Source: an uncultured Verrucomicrobiota bacterium
GTDB taxonomy: Bacteria > Verrucomicrobiota > Verrucomicrobiia > Limisphaerales > AAA164-E04
Length of the DNA: 43,266 nt
Assembly (NCBI GenBank): GCA_913061285.1
Contig: CAJXVR010000018.1
Span: forward strand, 1 to 43,266
Direction of reading: 5' to 3'
The notes beneath the pieces are model-generated. The model had not been told where the DNA came from. It searched no databases and worked only from the letters and a program-made list of their open reading frames with translations. Each line of letters begins with the position of its first letter. The stretch's first letter is position 1. Below are positions 1 through 9,200 of this stretch, in pieces. Position numbers and translations under genes: made by a program.

Positions 1-9
1 TGTAGAGAG

Positions 10-43
10 GTCTCGTGGGCTCGGAGATGTGTATAAGAGACAG
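10..43 (+). other. Illumina Nextera read-2 adapter (sequencing artefact)
   Basis: Positions 10-43 read exactly as the 34-base Nextera transposase read-2 adapter, ending in the 19-base mosaic end AGATGTGTATAAGAGACAG at 25-43. Bases 1-9 have no interpretable content. This is untrimmed library adapter carried into the assembly, not genomic DNA. Translating through it creates the spurious N-terminal peptides MGSEMCIRDS and MYKRQ, which should not be kept in any protein record. Confidence 0.97.
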
Positions 44-995
44 CGATACGATGATCGAAGCGGGGCGTCATTTGAAGGCAATCTTGGAGGCTTCGATGAT
101 CGAGTATCGGGAATTAACCGGAAGCGGAACACTCGAGGCGGAGTGGCAGGAGAATGGCTTGCTCTATGTGCTCAAAACAAGTGCCGGAATGGAATCGTTC
201 GCGAAGACGAATGCCTTACTCCTTGATGAATTCGGGGTCGGGGCCAGGATGATTGAGGGCGGAGACTTGCCAGGCTTCGATTCGGCCCTGAAATCTGATC
301 TGGCAGGGGCATATTTCTATGAGGACGATGCCCATCTACGGCCAGACGTTCTAAATCGAAACTGGATTCAACGCCTCCGATCTGAAGGAGTCGCATTCAT
401 TGAATCGTGTGAGTTACAGCAGGTCCGTAAGCAGAGCGGATCTATCGTAGCACTTCAGACCTCTCAAGGTGAGCTTACTGCCGATAGGTTTGTTTTTGCG
501 ATGGGGGCTTGGAGTGCTCAAATGGGCCAGGAGTTAGAGTGTTCGATCCCCATCGAGCCAGGGAAAGGCTATTCGGTGACGATGCGTCGCCCTACGATTT
601 GTCCTCAGCATCCGATCCTATTTCCAGAACACAAAGTAGGGGTGACGCCCTTTCGTGATGGATACCGTCTCGGATCCATGATGGAGTTCTCGGGCTTTGA
701 TGAGCGTATTCCACCAAGTCGCATTCAACAACTACGAGATTCGGCGGAGCCTTACCTCTTGGAAGCTCATTGTGCTGACGGGAACGCGGAAGAGTGGTTT
801 GGTTGGCGTCCAATGACCTGGGATAGCTTGCCTATTATTGGCGTCGTGCCGCGATTGAAGAACGCAATGTTGGCGACAGGACATAATATGCTTGGTCTAA
901 GTCTCGCTCCCAGCACAGGGCGTCTAGTCTCGGAGTTGATGTGTGGGGTGGACCCTCACATCGATCCAAGCGGGTTCCGGCCTGACCGATTCTGA
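44..995 (+). CDS. FAD-dependent D-amino-acid dehydrogenase (DadA-like), 5' truncated
   Basis: Partial flavoprotein of the DAO/DadA superfamily, which oxidatively deaminates D-amino acids or glycine-type substrates and passes electrons to the respiratory chain or oxygen. The open frame runs back through the sequencing adapter, so the true N-terminus, including the GxGxxG FAD-binding loop, is missing; genuine residues start with the Asp codon at 45. The C-terminal block is diagnostic: GWRPMTWDSLPIIG followed by LATGHNMLGLSLAPSTGRLV is the DadA signature that closes over the FAD. A VOC-family gene follows 20 bp downstream on the same strand. The exact substrate (D-amino acid, glycine, proline or hydroxyproline) cannot be decided. 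The family call is firm; the start is unknown because the contig ends here. Confidence 0.85.
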
Positions 996-1015
996 AATGG
1001 GTGTGAACCGATTGG

Positions 1016-1429
1016 ATGACCTGGAACGTTAAAGAGCAAGTCCCTTCGCTAGCCGTTGCCGACCTAGATATGGGGATTCGGTATTATTCCTGTCTTGGTT
1101 TTGAACTAGAATGGCGTTGGCCCCGTGAAAGTCCGAGTCATGTTGGTCTAAGAAACGGCCCCGCCGCATTGATGCTGGTGCGTTCCGAAGTTCGGGTGGG
1201 CGTCGAGATCTATTTCGTGGTGGATGATGTGGAATCTTGCTACACCGAACTCTGCGCGGCACAACCATGGAAACTTGTGCACGCGGCGCTTGGCGGGACG
1301 GAGGGGGCAGGCGGTCCCGCAAGCTCTCCCCCCAACCCCCCGAGCGTGAAAGATCACCAACACTTTGATTTTACGATTGAAGACCCATGGGGACATCGCT
1401 TGACCTTTGGGCGGGAAGCGGCGGGATAG
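1016..1429 (+). CDS. VOC-superfamily (glyoxalase/bleomycin-resistance-like) protein
   Basis: A 137-residue protein with the layout of one vicinal-oxygen-chelate module. The N-terminal strand VPSLAVADLDMGIRYYSCLGFEL is the usual opening 'x-VxDxxxAxxFY-LGFE' pattern. A middle FVVDDVESCYTEL helix and the C-terminal DFTIEDPWGHRLTFG strand complete the fold; the final D-P-x-G-x-x-L/I-x-F motif is typical. VOC proteins include glyoxalase I, dioxygenases and antibiotic-binding proteins, so no substrate can be named. The ATG at 1016 lies 20 bp after the dehydrogenase stop, suggesting co-transcription. The insert rich in Pro/Gly (roughly residues 90-112) is unusual for such a short family member. Confidence 0.8.
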   Translation: MTWNVKEQVPSLAVADLDMGIRYYSCLGFELEWRWPRESPSHVGLRNGPAALMLVRSEVRVGVEIYFVVDDVESCYTELCAAQPWKLVHAALGGTEGAGGPASSPPNPPSVKDHQHFDFTIEDPWGHRLTFGREAAG

Positions 1430-1645
1430 AGTCGCTCTACCTAGGCTCGCTCGCTGCGAATAAGCAAGCCAGGTATGGCCCAAGTCGTGCCAGGAAAGGG
1501 CTTTGGCGCAAAGGGATAGGTCTCGAAGGCGAGTTGATTTTGACTTATCTGTGTTAGACAATATCTGGGAGGAAATGATGTCACGTGTAGTGATTTGCTT
1601 ATGGCATGCGTCGTAGACAAGTCAGAGGCGAATCGCATTTCGGGA
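1430..1645. other. convergent intergenic region, nothing recognised
   Basis: This 216-bp gap separates the rightward VOC gene from the leftward esterase gene. I see no convincing gene, hairpin with a T-tract, tRNA or repeat in it. Small open frames crossing it have no recognisable protein features. Confidence 0.5.
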
Positions 1646-2716
1646 TCACTCAGTGGAGATCGATTTCTTGATATCACTGGCTGCTTTGGTTTTTTGTCCT
1701 GCCTTTTGTAAGAAACCTAGATCTCGGAACCAATCCACAAAACGATATTGCCAGGTTCCAAAAGGGATGCCGCCCCGGTCGCTTAATGCGCCACCGTGCC
1801 AGCCATTTCCATAGAGATGCATCTCGATGTTTGGAACCTTTCTCTTGAGCATTGCGATGTAGTAGTCGTTTGCCCATAGAGTGTGGCGGGCATCTCCGTA
1901 GCTAGCGGAGGCGATAAAGGAGGGTGGGGTATTCATTGGGAATTGAAGGTCTGGCGTTCGAGAGAATGGCGTCGGGCCCGGGTAGATTAGAGCCACGAAG
2001 TCAGGTCGGGAGCTTACCGCTGAAAGAGAGGTGTTCGAATGACTGTTTCCTGAATCGAATTTGTCATAGAAGAGTGCCGCGGATGACGCAAGTTCGGCAC
2101 CGGCGGAAAATCCCATGACGCCTATCTTGTCTGGATCAAGTTTCCACGGTTTTGCCTTTGAACGAACGAGGCGAATAGCTTGAAGTGTGTCATTCACTGC
2201 ATCCTCTTCCGCAATGTAGCCGTCCGCCCGTAATCGGTTTCGCAGAATGACGCAGTTGACTCCGAAGTTATAAAAGAAGGCGATGGGATCGCAGGCTTCA
2301 GGACCAACAATCAAGCGTTTGTGCCCTCCACCTGCGATGAGAATGATGGTCGTGCCCGTGTTGTTCCCGCCGGCGGGATGGAACTCGATAGAAGGATTGT
2401 GAATGTTGACGATATGATTGACTCGTCCGGGAACCCTCGCACTCATCGTGTAGACTTCCGCTTCAGTGACTCGTTCTTGATTCAACCTAGGAGAGGTGGG
2501 GGGATAGAGTGTGAGTACGACCCCTCCTGGCAGAATCGCCTTTGGCGAATAGGCCGTTGTACTTGCTTCACCTGGGGTTGGAATCAATTGGGGACGGGGA
2601 AGTGCGCCTTGTGCGGCCGCGGTCGGAATTGTAGTGATCGTGAAAACCAAGACACCGAGCATGAACAGGGGGATCTCGTTTGTCTTGCGATTCAACAGAT
2701 TGGAAAGTGTTATCAT
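1646..2716 (-). CDS. secreted alpha/beta-hydrolase, acetyl-xylan-esterase/BD-FAE-like
   Basis: A predicted exported serine esterase, 356 residues from the ATG at 2716; a TTG at 2734 would add six residues. A hydrophobic segment (LFMLGVLVFTITTIPTAAAQ) serves as signal peptide. The nucleophile elbow is GFSAG in the stretch DKIGVMGFSAGAELASSAAL. The oxyanion-hole region is the IILIAGGGHKRL stretch, similar to the HGGG loop of BD-FAE/Axe-type esterases. The late GNGWHGG segment supplies the probable catalytic His. Such enzymes remove acetyl or feruloyl groups from polysaccharides. It is the third gene of a leftward run behind an M14 peptidase and a sulfatase, fitting removal of decorations from a sulfated, acylated glycan. 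The exact substrate is inference. Confidence 0.8.
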   Translation of the reverse strand: MITLSNLLNRKTNEIPLFMLGVLVFTITTIPTAAAQGALPRPQLIPTPGEASTTAYSPKAILPGGVVLTLYPPTSPRLNQERVTEAEVYTMSARVPGRVNHIVNIHNPSIEFHPAGGNNTGTTIILIAGGGHKRLIVGPEACDPIAFFYNFGVNCVILRNRLRADGYIAEEDAVNDTLQAIRLVRSKAKPWKLDPDKIGVMGFSAGAELASSAALFYDKFDSGNSHSNTSLSAVSSRPDFVALIYPGPTPFSRTPDLQFPMNTPPSFIASASYGDARHTLWANDYYIAMLKRKVPNIEMHLYGNGWHGGALSDRGGIPFGTWQYRFVDWFRDLGFLQKAGQKTKAASDIKKSISTE

Positions 2717-2745
2717 TGTATGATTGCCGATCAAAGTTTGGTGCG

Positions 2746-4584
2746 TTACCGCGCTGGAAGAGCTTGTGGCGTAATGTTTGAATGGAGCGGATTTTCTGAG
2801 GACAGGACTCGGTAGACTGGATATTTCAGGTAGGAAGATTCGTGGTGGGGTGAGTGTTCGTAGATGAACATCAGTTGGTCCCGGCTATTGTTTGCGAATT
2901 CTGAGTCGGAAGCGCGGCGTTCTTCAAATCTCGTACGTAGTTCGTCGTTGGCAGCAAGTATTTGGAGAGCCTCGTCTTCAAAGACATACGCCGAAAAACC
3001 TTCTTTCCGTTGGAGAATGGTGTCGAAAAAGTTCCAGGCGAAGAATGAATCCACGCCTTGTGGTTCAAGTGTTTCAACGATGTATCGATTGCGCCATTGA
3101 TTGACCGGAACTTTGATATCTCCCTTTCTGAATCTTATGGTCTCGCTGGTTTTTAACAGTTTGACATCATGGTGTAGGTAGTGTCCTTCGTAGGGCGTTT
3201 CCACGGTTTGGTAGCTCGAGATTCGATAGCTTTCGACGCGGATCGATTGGTCCCGTTGAAGTTTTTCTAAAGTAACCTGATTGCGTTCCAGGGCCTCAAT
3301 GACCTCGTGCCACGCTTGCGGGATAAGGTAGAATTCTGGTTTGGTGATCGTGATTGTTGGTGAATAGTGGTTGGCGTATTGGATGGTTTTTTCATAGGGG
3401 CGCTCGTGGTCGTAGAAGAGGCGGAGTTGTCCCGTAAGCTCACTTCGAATGCGCTTCGCTTCGTAGCCTTTGAAACGGAGATCAGAAGATCGGGTCGTGT
3501 CCAGATGCCAAGCAATCGGAAAGTGCTTTTGTAGGCTACTTGCTTTTTTTGCTTTCGCCCTCAAACGACGTATTTGATCGCTATCTTTACTCATGCTTTG
3601 GAGCACGCTGAGAAGCAGGTTGTAGGTGGCGATGACGCGTTGATCGAATGGCTTTAACATATGGGCTTCGGACATGAAACCTAGGGTGTGGAAAAGGGCG
3701 GCGTAGCCCGACGAGTAGCGAGGCGAATCGAAGAATTGTGAATAGCCGTTTTCGGGGCTATTGCCAAACACGTTTACGTAAGGAATCATTTCGGAGGCAC
3801 GAGATGCCATCGAAGTAAAGAGGAACGGCAACATCTGTCCTTCGAGATACTGGCCGAGCGGTGTCCTCAACTTGTCCTTTTGCGTCGTGACGATGCTCAT
3901 GACGTAGGGGTAATCGGCGCCATTGCTGACATGGGTGTCAACGAGAACATCAGGGTCCAGTTCTTGAAATATCTGCGTGAAGGTGCGCGCATTTAGTGTG
4001 TCGTTCTTGATGAAATCACGATTGAGATCGAAATTTCGTCCATTTCCTCGAAATCCGTACTCCTTGGGGCCGTTCTGATTGACGCGCGTCGTGCTGTTTC
4101 GGTTGAGCACACCTCCAACGTTGTAGAAAGGAATCACCGAGATGACGACTCGTTTCAACATGGGCTCAAATTTACTGAGGTTTAGGACAAGGTCTCGCAG
4201 CAATAGCATGGATGCGTCAACGCCATCGGGTTCACCCGGGTGAATCGCGTTGTTGATGAGGAGGAGTGCCTTATCCTGACGATGAAGACGGGCGAAATCG
4301 AACTCTCTATCTAACGAAAGAGTGATCAAGTGAAGCGGTTTTCCGCTATCTGTTGTACCATAGGTGCGCAGTTGTAGCTCGGGAAAGGTCTGGCTGAGCT
4401 GTTCGTAATAGGCGATTCCTTCGTCGTAGGTGGCTGTCTCGGTACGGCTACTGGCTTCGAATTTCGTCTGAAAGCGTGTCTCCGCATATAGGGAACCGGT
4501 GTGGGGCAAGCTACAGACGAGGAGCATGAGCATTCTAAGCTTCAGGGAGAATTGCAGACGCATGAATGGGAATGGATGGCTCAT
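2746..4584 (-). CDS. secreted M14-family zinc carboxypeptidase
   Basis: A 612-residue exported metallopeptidase of family M14. An N-terminal hydrophobic stretch (MLMLLVCSLPHTGSLYA) is the signal peptide. The zinc site is visible as H115-P-G-E118 plus H218 in VLVDTHVSNGADY, with the substrate-binding block NFDLNRDF at 184-191. A Glu in GFMSEAHML (about 306) is a candidate general base. The C-terminal half (about 350-612) is not a domain I recognise and makes the protein longer than classical carboxypeptidases. It starts 5 bp after the sulfatase stop and ends 29 bp before the esterase ATG, so the three genes are very likely one operon. It probably trims peptides or amino-acyl groups in the periplasm; peptidoglycan-type substrates cannot be excluded. 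Confidence 0.88.
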   Translation of the reverse strand: MSHPFPFMRLQFSLKLRMLMLLVCSLPHTGSLYAETRFQTKFEASSRTETATYDEGIAYYEQLSQTFPELQLRTYGTTDSGKPLHLITLSLDREFDFARLHRQDKALLLINNAIHPGEPDGVDASMLLLRDLVLNLSKFEPMLKRVVISVIPFYNVGGVLNRNSTTRVNQNGPKEYGFRGNGRNFDLNRDFIKNDTLNARTFTQIFQELDPDVLVDTHVSNGADYPYVMSIVTTQKDKLRTPLGQYLEGQMLPFLFTSMASRASEMIPYVNVFGNSPENGYSQFFDSPRYSSGYAALFHTLGFMSEAHMLKPFDQRVIATYNLLLSVLQSMSKDSDQIRRLRAKAKKASSLQKHFPIAWHLDTTRSSDLRFKGYEAKRIRSELTGQLRLFYDHERPYEKTIQYANHYSPTITITKPEFYLIPQAWHEVIEALERNQVTLEKLQRDQSIRVESYRISSYQTVETPYEGHYLHHDVKLLKTSETIRFRKGDIKVPVNQWRNRYIVETLEPQGVDSFFAWNFFDTILQRKEGFSAYVFEDEALQILAANDELRTRFEERRASDSEFANNSRDQLMFIYEHSPHHESSYLKYPVYRVLSSENPLHSNITPQALPAR

Positions 4585-4589
4585 CTCGA

Positions 4590-6038
4590 CTATAGTCCCA
4601 CTCCAGGGCCTTGAACCTGGCTTTCATTGTTCCACATGATTTGCCAGGGATCCTGGGTTGCTAGCTGAAAGGCTTTCAGTTGTCCTTTGAGTGACTCTAG
4701 GGTTTGGGAGTGTTCTTTTTTGGCGGAGAGATTCACTCGTTCCTCCGCGTCGTTGTCTAGGTCGTAGAGTTCGAACTCTTCACGGTAAAGGTATTTTTTT
4801 ACCGTTCGGCTCCCATACCATTTGCCTGATCGCCGATTGACGCTCTGCCAGGTGGATGACGCCCATAGGTCTGATGCGAAGGGGTATTCAAGTCGCCATG
4901 CGATATTCCAGATGAGTTTCATGTTGTTTTTCCGGATAACTCGCATGGGATAGTACATTGTGAGTTCATGGAAGTTGTGCGCTGCGAAAACGGTGTTCCA
5001 TCCTGTGGGATTGCTTTGCCCCAGTATTTTGGAAAAACTCCGACCATGGAATTCCTCGGGGCGGTATTTGATTCCTGCAAATTCTAGTAGCGTCGGGGTG
5101 AGATCGACCCAGCTTACCATGGCATGGCAGACTTTATTTCGTTGCGCGTTCTGAGGGGATTTGATGATTAGTGGAAGATTGATCCCCGGTTCATAGACAG
5201 TCGTCTTGGCGCCCGGAAACGCGATGCCGTTATCCGATAAGTAGATGATCAATGTGTCTTCAGTTTTACCAGCCTTCTCGATCATGGCTAGCAACCGGCC
5301 AAGGCCTTGGTCGATCCGGGAGACAGATTGATAGTATTGTGCCAGCTCGGCTCGGCACTCGGGGGAGTCCGGTAGAAACGATGGGACAATCACGTCCTCG
5401 GGCTCATAAGTGAACGGATCGACACCAGGGTATCCCTGAGGGCGATTACCAAAGGTGTTCGGAGCGTTCCAAGGATTGGGGGTAAATGGGTGTCCGCGGT
5501 GGGGATCGTCGGGGCAGAAGTAAAGAAAGAATGGCTTGTCATGACCGATCACGGATTCGCAGGCTTCTGCCATTGCGATCGTACTCCGGGGATCTTCCTT
5601 GAGGACCGTGTTGAAATGAAAGACGGATTCAGGGGCGAGATGATACTTGCCAATACGTGCCGTGAGGTAACCATTAGATTCCAAGATCTTGGGAAGCGAT
5701 TTTGAGCCCTCAAACGTACTGAAATGATGGTAATCGTGAACATGTCCGTAAGACCCAGTTGCGTGCCCGTACTTTCCGGTAAGGATGACAGATCGACTCG
5801 CGGCACAACTTGCACTGGTGCAATAGGCTTGAGTGAAAAGAACCCCTTCGCGAGCGAGTCGGTCCATATGAGGGGTTTTGATGACTGTGTTTCCGTAGCA
5901 TCCCAAGGCGTCTAGGCCATGATCGTCAGCGACGAAAAGGACGATATTCGGAGGAGTCGCCGCGATCGCGACAACAATGTGAAGCAATAGAAAGAATGGA
6001 ATCCAATTGGCCCTGGCTGTTCCGTAATAAGGGGTCAT
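4590..6038 (-). CDS. secreted sulfatase, heparan N-sulfatase (SGSH)-like
   Basis: A 482-residue type I sulfatase that hydrolyses sulfate esters or N-sulfates using a formylglycine made from Cys. The signal peptide is FFLLLHIVVAIAA, followed directly by the opening PPNIVLFVADDHG with the metal-binding Asp pair D38/D39. The activation motif is C78-A-A-S-R82. Further landmarks are RIGKYHL (substrate Lys/His), CPDDPHRGHPF, and LSDNGIAFPGAKTTVYEPG, which holds the second metal-binding Asp/Asn; the FPGAKT form is typical of N-sulfoglucosamine sulfohydrolase-like (S1_8-type) enzymes. It needs a formylglycine-generating enzyme or anSME, and none is seen in this window. It is the first gene of the leftward operon and lies 190 bp from the divergent 1244-residue PVC protein. 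Confidence 0.92.
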   Translation of the reverse strand: MTPYYGTARANWIPFFLLLHIVVAIAATPPNIVLFVADDHGLDALGCYGNTVIKTPHMDRLAREGVLFTQAYCTSASCAASRSVILTGKYGHATGSYGHVHDYHHFSTFEGSKSLPKILESNGYLTARIGKYHLAPESVFHFNTVLKEDPRSTIAMAEACESVIGHDKPFFLYFCPDDPHRGHPFTPNPWNAPNTFGNRPQGYPGVDPFTYEPEDVIVPSFLPDSPECRAELAQYYQSVSRIDQGLGRLLAMIEKAGKTEDTLIIYLSDNGIAFPGAKTTVYEPGINLPLIIKSPQNAQRNKVCHAMVSWVDLTPTLLEFAGIKYRPEEFHGRSFSKILGQSNPTGWNTVFAAHNFHELTMYYPMRVIRKNNMKLIWNIAWRLEYPFASDLWASSTWQSVNRRSGKWYGSRTVKKYLYREEFELYDLDNDAEERVNLSAKKEHSQTLESLKGQLKAFQLATQDPWQIMWNNESQVQGPGVGL

Positions 6039-6228
6039 GAGTGGTGCATCCGGTGGCTGGCTCCGACTGATTGGGGCCAGACCGTGTATGAGGTGTTAGT
6101 TGCGTGAAAATAGGTCAGTCGAGCGAAGCCTCCAAGAGAAATCGATTCGTGTTTACGCCACAGTTTGATGAACTGTGACTTGCGGATTCGGGTGAAGCAG
6201 GAAAGAATCGAATGAAACGATCGACTCC
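6039..6228. promoter_or_regulatory. divergent intergenic region, likely holds two promoters
   Basis: This 190-bp gap lies between the leftward sulfatase operon and the rightward multidomain gene, so it must hold start signals for both. A short inverted pair, cacagtttgatgaactgtg near 6159-6177, could be a hairpin or operator. No confident -35/-10 pair was identified. Confidence 0.4.
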
Positions 6229-9200
6229 ATGAAATTCTGTTTCCGTGCTGTGACTCACAGATTCTTTTCGACGACGCTACGCTTGTTCGCTGGTCTCGCT
6301 TTGGTCTTTATTGCTCCTGCTGGGATAGCTGAGTCTGTTTCCTTATTCGATGGTCACTCCTTTGATGGGTGGGAAGGTGACACGGAAAAAACGTGGCGAA
6401 TACGTGAGGGAGCGATTGTAGGTGGGTCGCTTTCGGGGAACCCTCAGAATGAATTTCTGGCAACCAAGCGAAGATTTACCAACTTCCGATTGCGAGCGGA
6501 ATACAAACTTGTGGGAACAGAGGGCTTTGTGAATGGAGGGATCCAGTTCCACAGTCGCCGGATTGAGGATCCCGCTAACGAGATGATTGGATATCAGGCC
6601 GATATTGGGGCCGGATATTCTGGAAGCCTCTACGATGAATCCCGTCGTCGAACGATGTTGGTAAGAGCCGACGAGACCCTGGTTCGGCAGCTTGAAAAAC
6701 CAGGCGAGTGGAATGACTATGAAATCGTTGCGATCGGTCGCCAGGTTGAGCTCTATTTGAACGGTCAGCGGACAGCCGTTTGGGTGGAACGTGAGGAGGG
6801 GATCGAGAGTGAAGGGCAGATTGCGTTGCAGATTCATGGGGGGTGTAAGGCTGAAATCGCCTTCCGCAATCTTACCATTGACGTTCTTCCTAGCGAAACG
6901 GTTCCTGCGGAGGCGGAGGTCTTGAGTCGGATAGGAAACGGCCAGCCGATGCTGCCTCGAGGTCCCTTTGAAGAGGGCCGTTTTGCGGTCGGAGAAGGCG
7001 AGGTGGTGGTGCTCGTTGGTCAAGAGAATCTGGTGCGAGAACAGGAGTCCGCCTTTCTAGAATCACGGCTGGCAGCTGGCTTCGCGTCCAAAGCGCCACG
7101 GTTTCGCTCGATGGCCTGGGAAGCGGATACTGTCTACGAGCAGTGGCGGGATTTGAATTTTGGTGATTGGTCGGCCCAGTTAGAAACGGTCGGAGCGACC
7201 ATGATGATCGTGCAATTCGGCCAAATGGAGGCGCTTGATGGGGGGAATCGTGTGACTGAATTTAAGACGGCCTATCATCGCCTATTGGATCAATTCTCTC
7301 GGCAAACGAGACGGCATGTACTGATTTCACCGATGCCCTTCGAACAGCCTCTGGCTAGCAATGCGCCAGATTTGAGGCAGCAGAATCGCGTTGTCAAGGT
7401 CTACGCGGACGCGGTTCGGGATGTTGCCACACAACGACAGGCCTTATTTGTGGACCTTTTCACGCCGCTGCTAAATCGATCCGAGGGAGCTGAAAGGTTA
7501 ACAAATGATGGTATCCACCTTCATCCACGAGGGCTCGAAATTGTGGCGCAGATCATCGCGGAACAACTTGGGACACTGCCCGTTGAGCGAGCCGATTCAG
7601 CCTTGTTGCTCCAAGCGATTCGGGAGAAGAATCGTGTTTGGTTCGATTGTTGGCGTCCGTCCAATTGGTCCTTTGTCTATGGGGATCGAATTTCCCAGAA
7701 ATACGGCAAAGCTGCCGGGAGGGAGCCTTCGTTAATGCAGGCGTTTGAAAAGAGCCGACATCTCGTCGAAGCTAGCGATGAACGGATTCACACCCTTGCG
7801 CGGGGAGGAACGGTGACTTTGCCTGTCTTGGTGAAACAAGGTGCCGATCAGGTATCGCCGCCTGCCTTGACGCCCGAGGAGCAATTAGCGAGCTTCACGG
7901 TTCGTGAAGGATATGCGGTTAATCTCTTCGCCTCTGAACGGGATGGAGTGGTGAATCCAACACAGTTCTCATGGGATGAAAAGGGGCGACTCTACGTGGC
8001 TTGCTCTCCAAGCTATCCTCAATCCCGTGCGAGTGAATTACCAGCTGACTATATCCTAGTTCTGGAGGACGAAGATCAGGATGGGAGGGCGGATCGGTCG
8101 TGGCGTTTTGCCGAAGACCTGACCATGGTCCAGGGCTTAGAACCAGGCCCTGACGGACTCTACGTTTGCGATTTTGATCAACTGCTTTTCTTGAAAGACA
8201 CAGATGGCGATGCGCGGGCTGATCAACGGGAGATTCTCTTCTCAGGCTTTGGTGTTGGGGATACGCATCAGTTAATCAATTCGATCACCCATGGTCCGGG
8301 CGGGGCTCTGTGGTTCACGCAGGGCCTGCATGCGCTTTCAGTTGTTGAAACCCCCTGGGGTATCGCACGATTGGATCGTTCTGGTGTGTGGCGCTTGCGT
8401 CCGAGAACTTTGAGGTTGGAGGGCTTTTTTGGAGGTGGAATGGCTGGTATGAACTGCTGGGGAGTTGCCTTTGATGATTTCGGCCAGGTCTTTCATAAGA
8501 GTGGGGATCGTCCCGATGGGTATTGGACGGTGCCAGGAATGGTTCGTGGCGCCGATCCGCTTGGCAGTGGCTCCCGTCATATCGCAAGTGAGTCGTACGG
8601 CGCCTCGCCGGAACAATACCATCCGATCGGGCCACTCTTTAAGACCTCCCCCAAGACAACCTCGCTAGAAATCATTGGCACCCGGGCCTTGCCGGAGGAG
8701 GTCCAAGGGGCGGCGTTGATCGGTGGCTACTTTGGTGCCGTTGCTGAGTTGCATGATTTTCATGATCGAGGGGCCGGATTCGAAACCACGCAGCAAGCGA
8801 AATTGATTCGATCAAACAACAATGCTTTCCGCCCGGTGGATGTGAGTGTGGGACCCGACGGCGGAATGTATATCGCGGATTGGTACAACCCAGTGATTGG
8901 GCACTACCAAGCGAGCTATGCGGACCCGAAAAGGGATAAACATCACGGCAGGATTTGGCGGATTACGGCGAACGATATTTCGCCGATTCGGCAACCCGAT
9001 CTGTCCGGCATGAACGCATCCGAGTTGCTCGATCAACTAAGGTCGCCGGAGCGGTGGACACGCTACCAGGCCAAACGTTTGTTATTTTACCTTCCGAAAC
9101 CAGAGGTGCTGCGATCTGCTAACGATTGGCTATCGAGGCTCAATCCCACTGATGCGGGCTATGAGCGCCTGCTGCGGGAACTCATCGGAGTTTTTGAGGC

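Noticed and set aside
29-226. 65-residue ORF starting MYKRQ
   Set aside because: It starts inside the Nextera adapter and is out of frame with the real dehydrogenase.
6343-7023. 226-residue antisense ORF inside the DUF1080 gene
   Set aside because: It is a shadow of a clearly coding plus-strand frame and shows no domain pattern.
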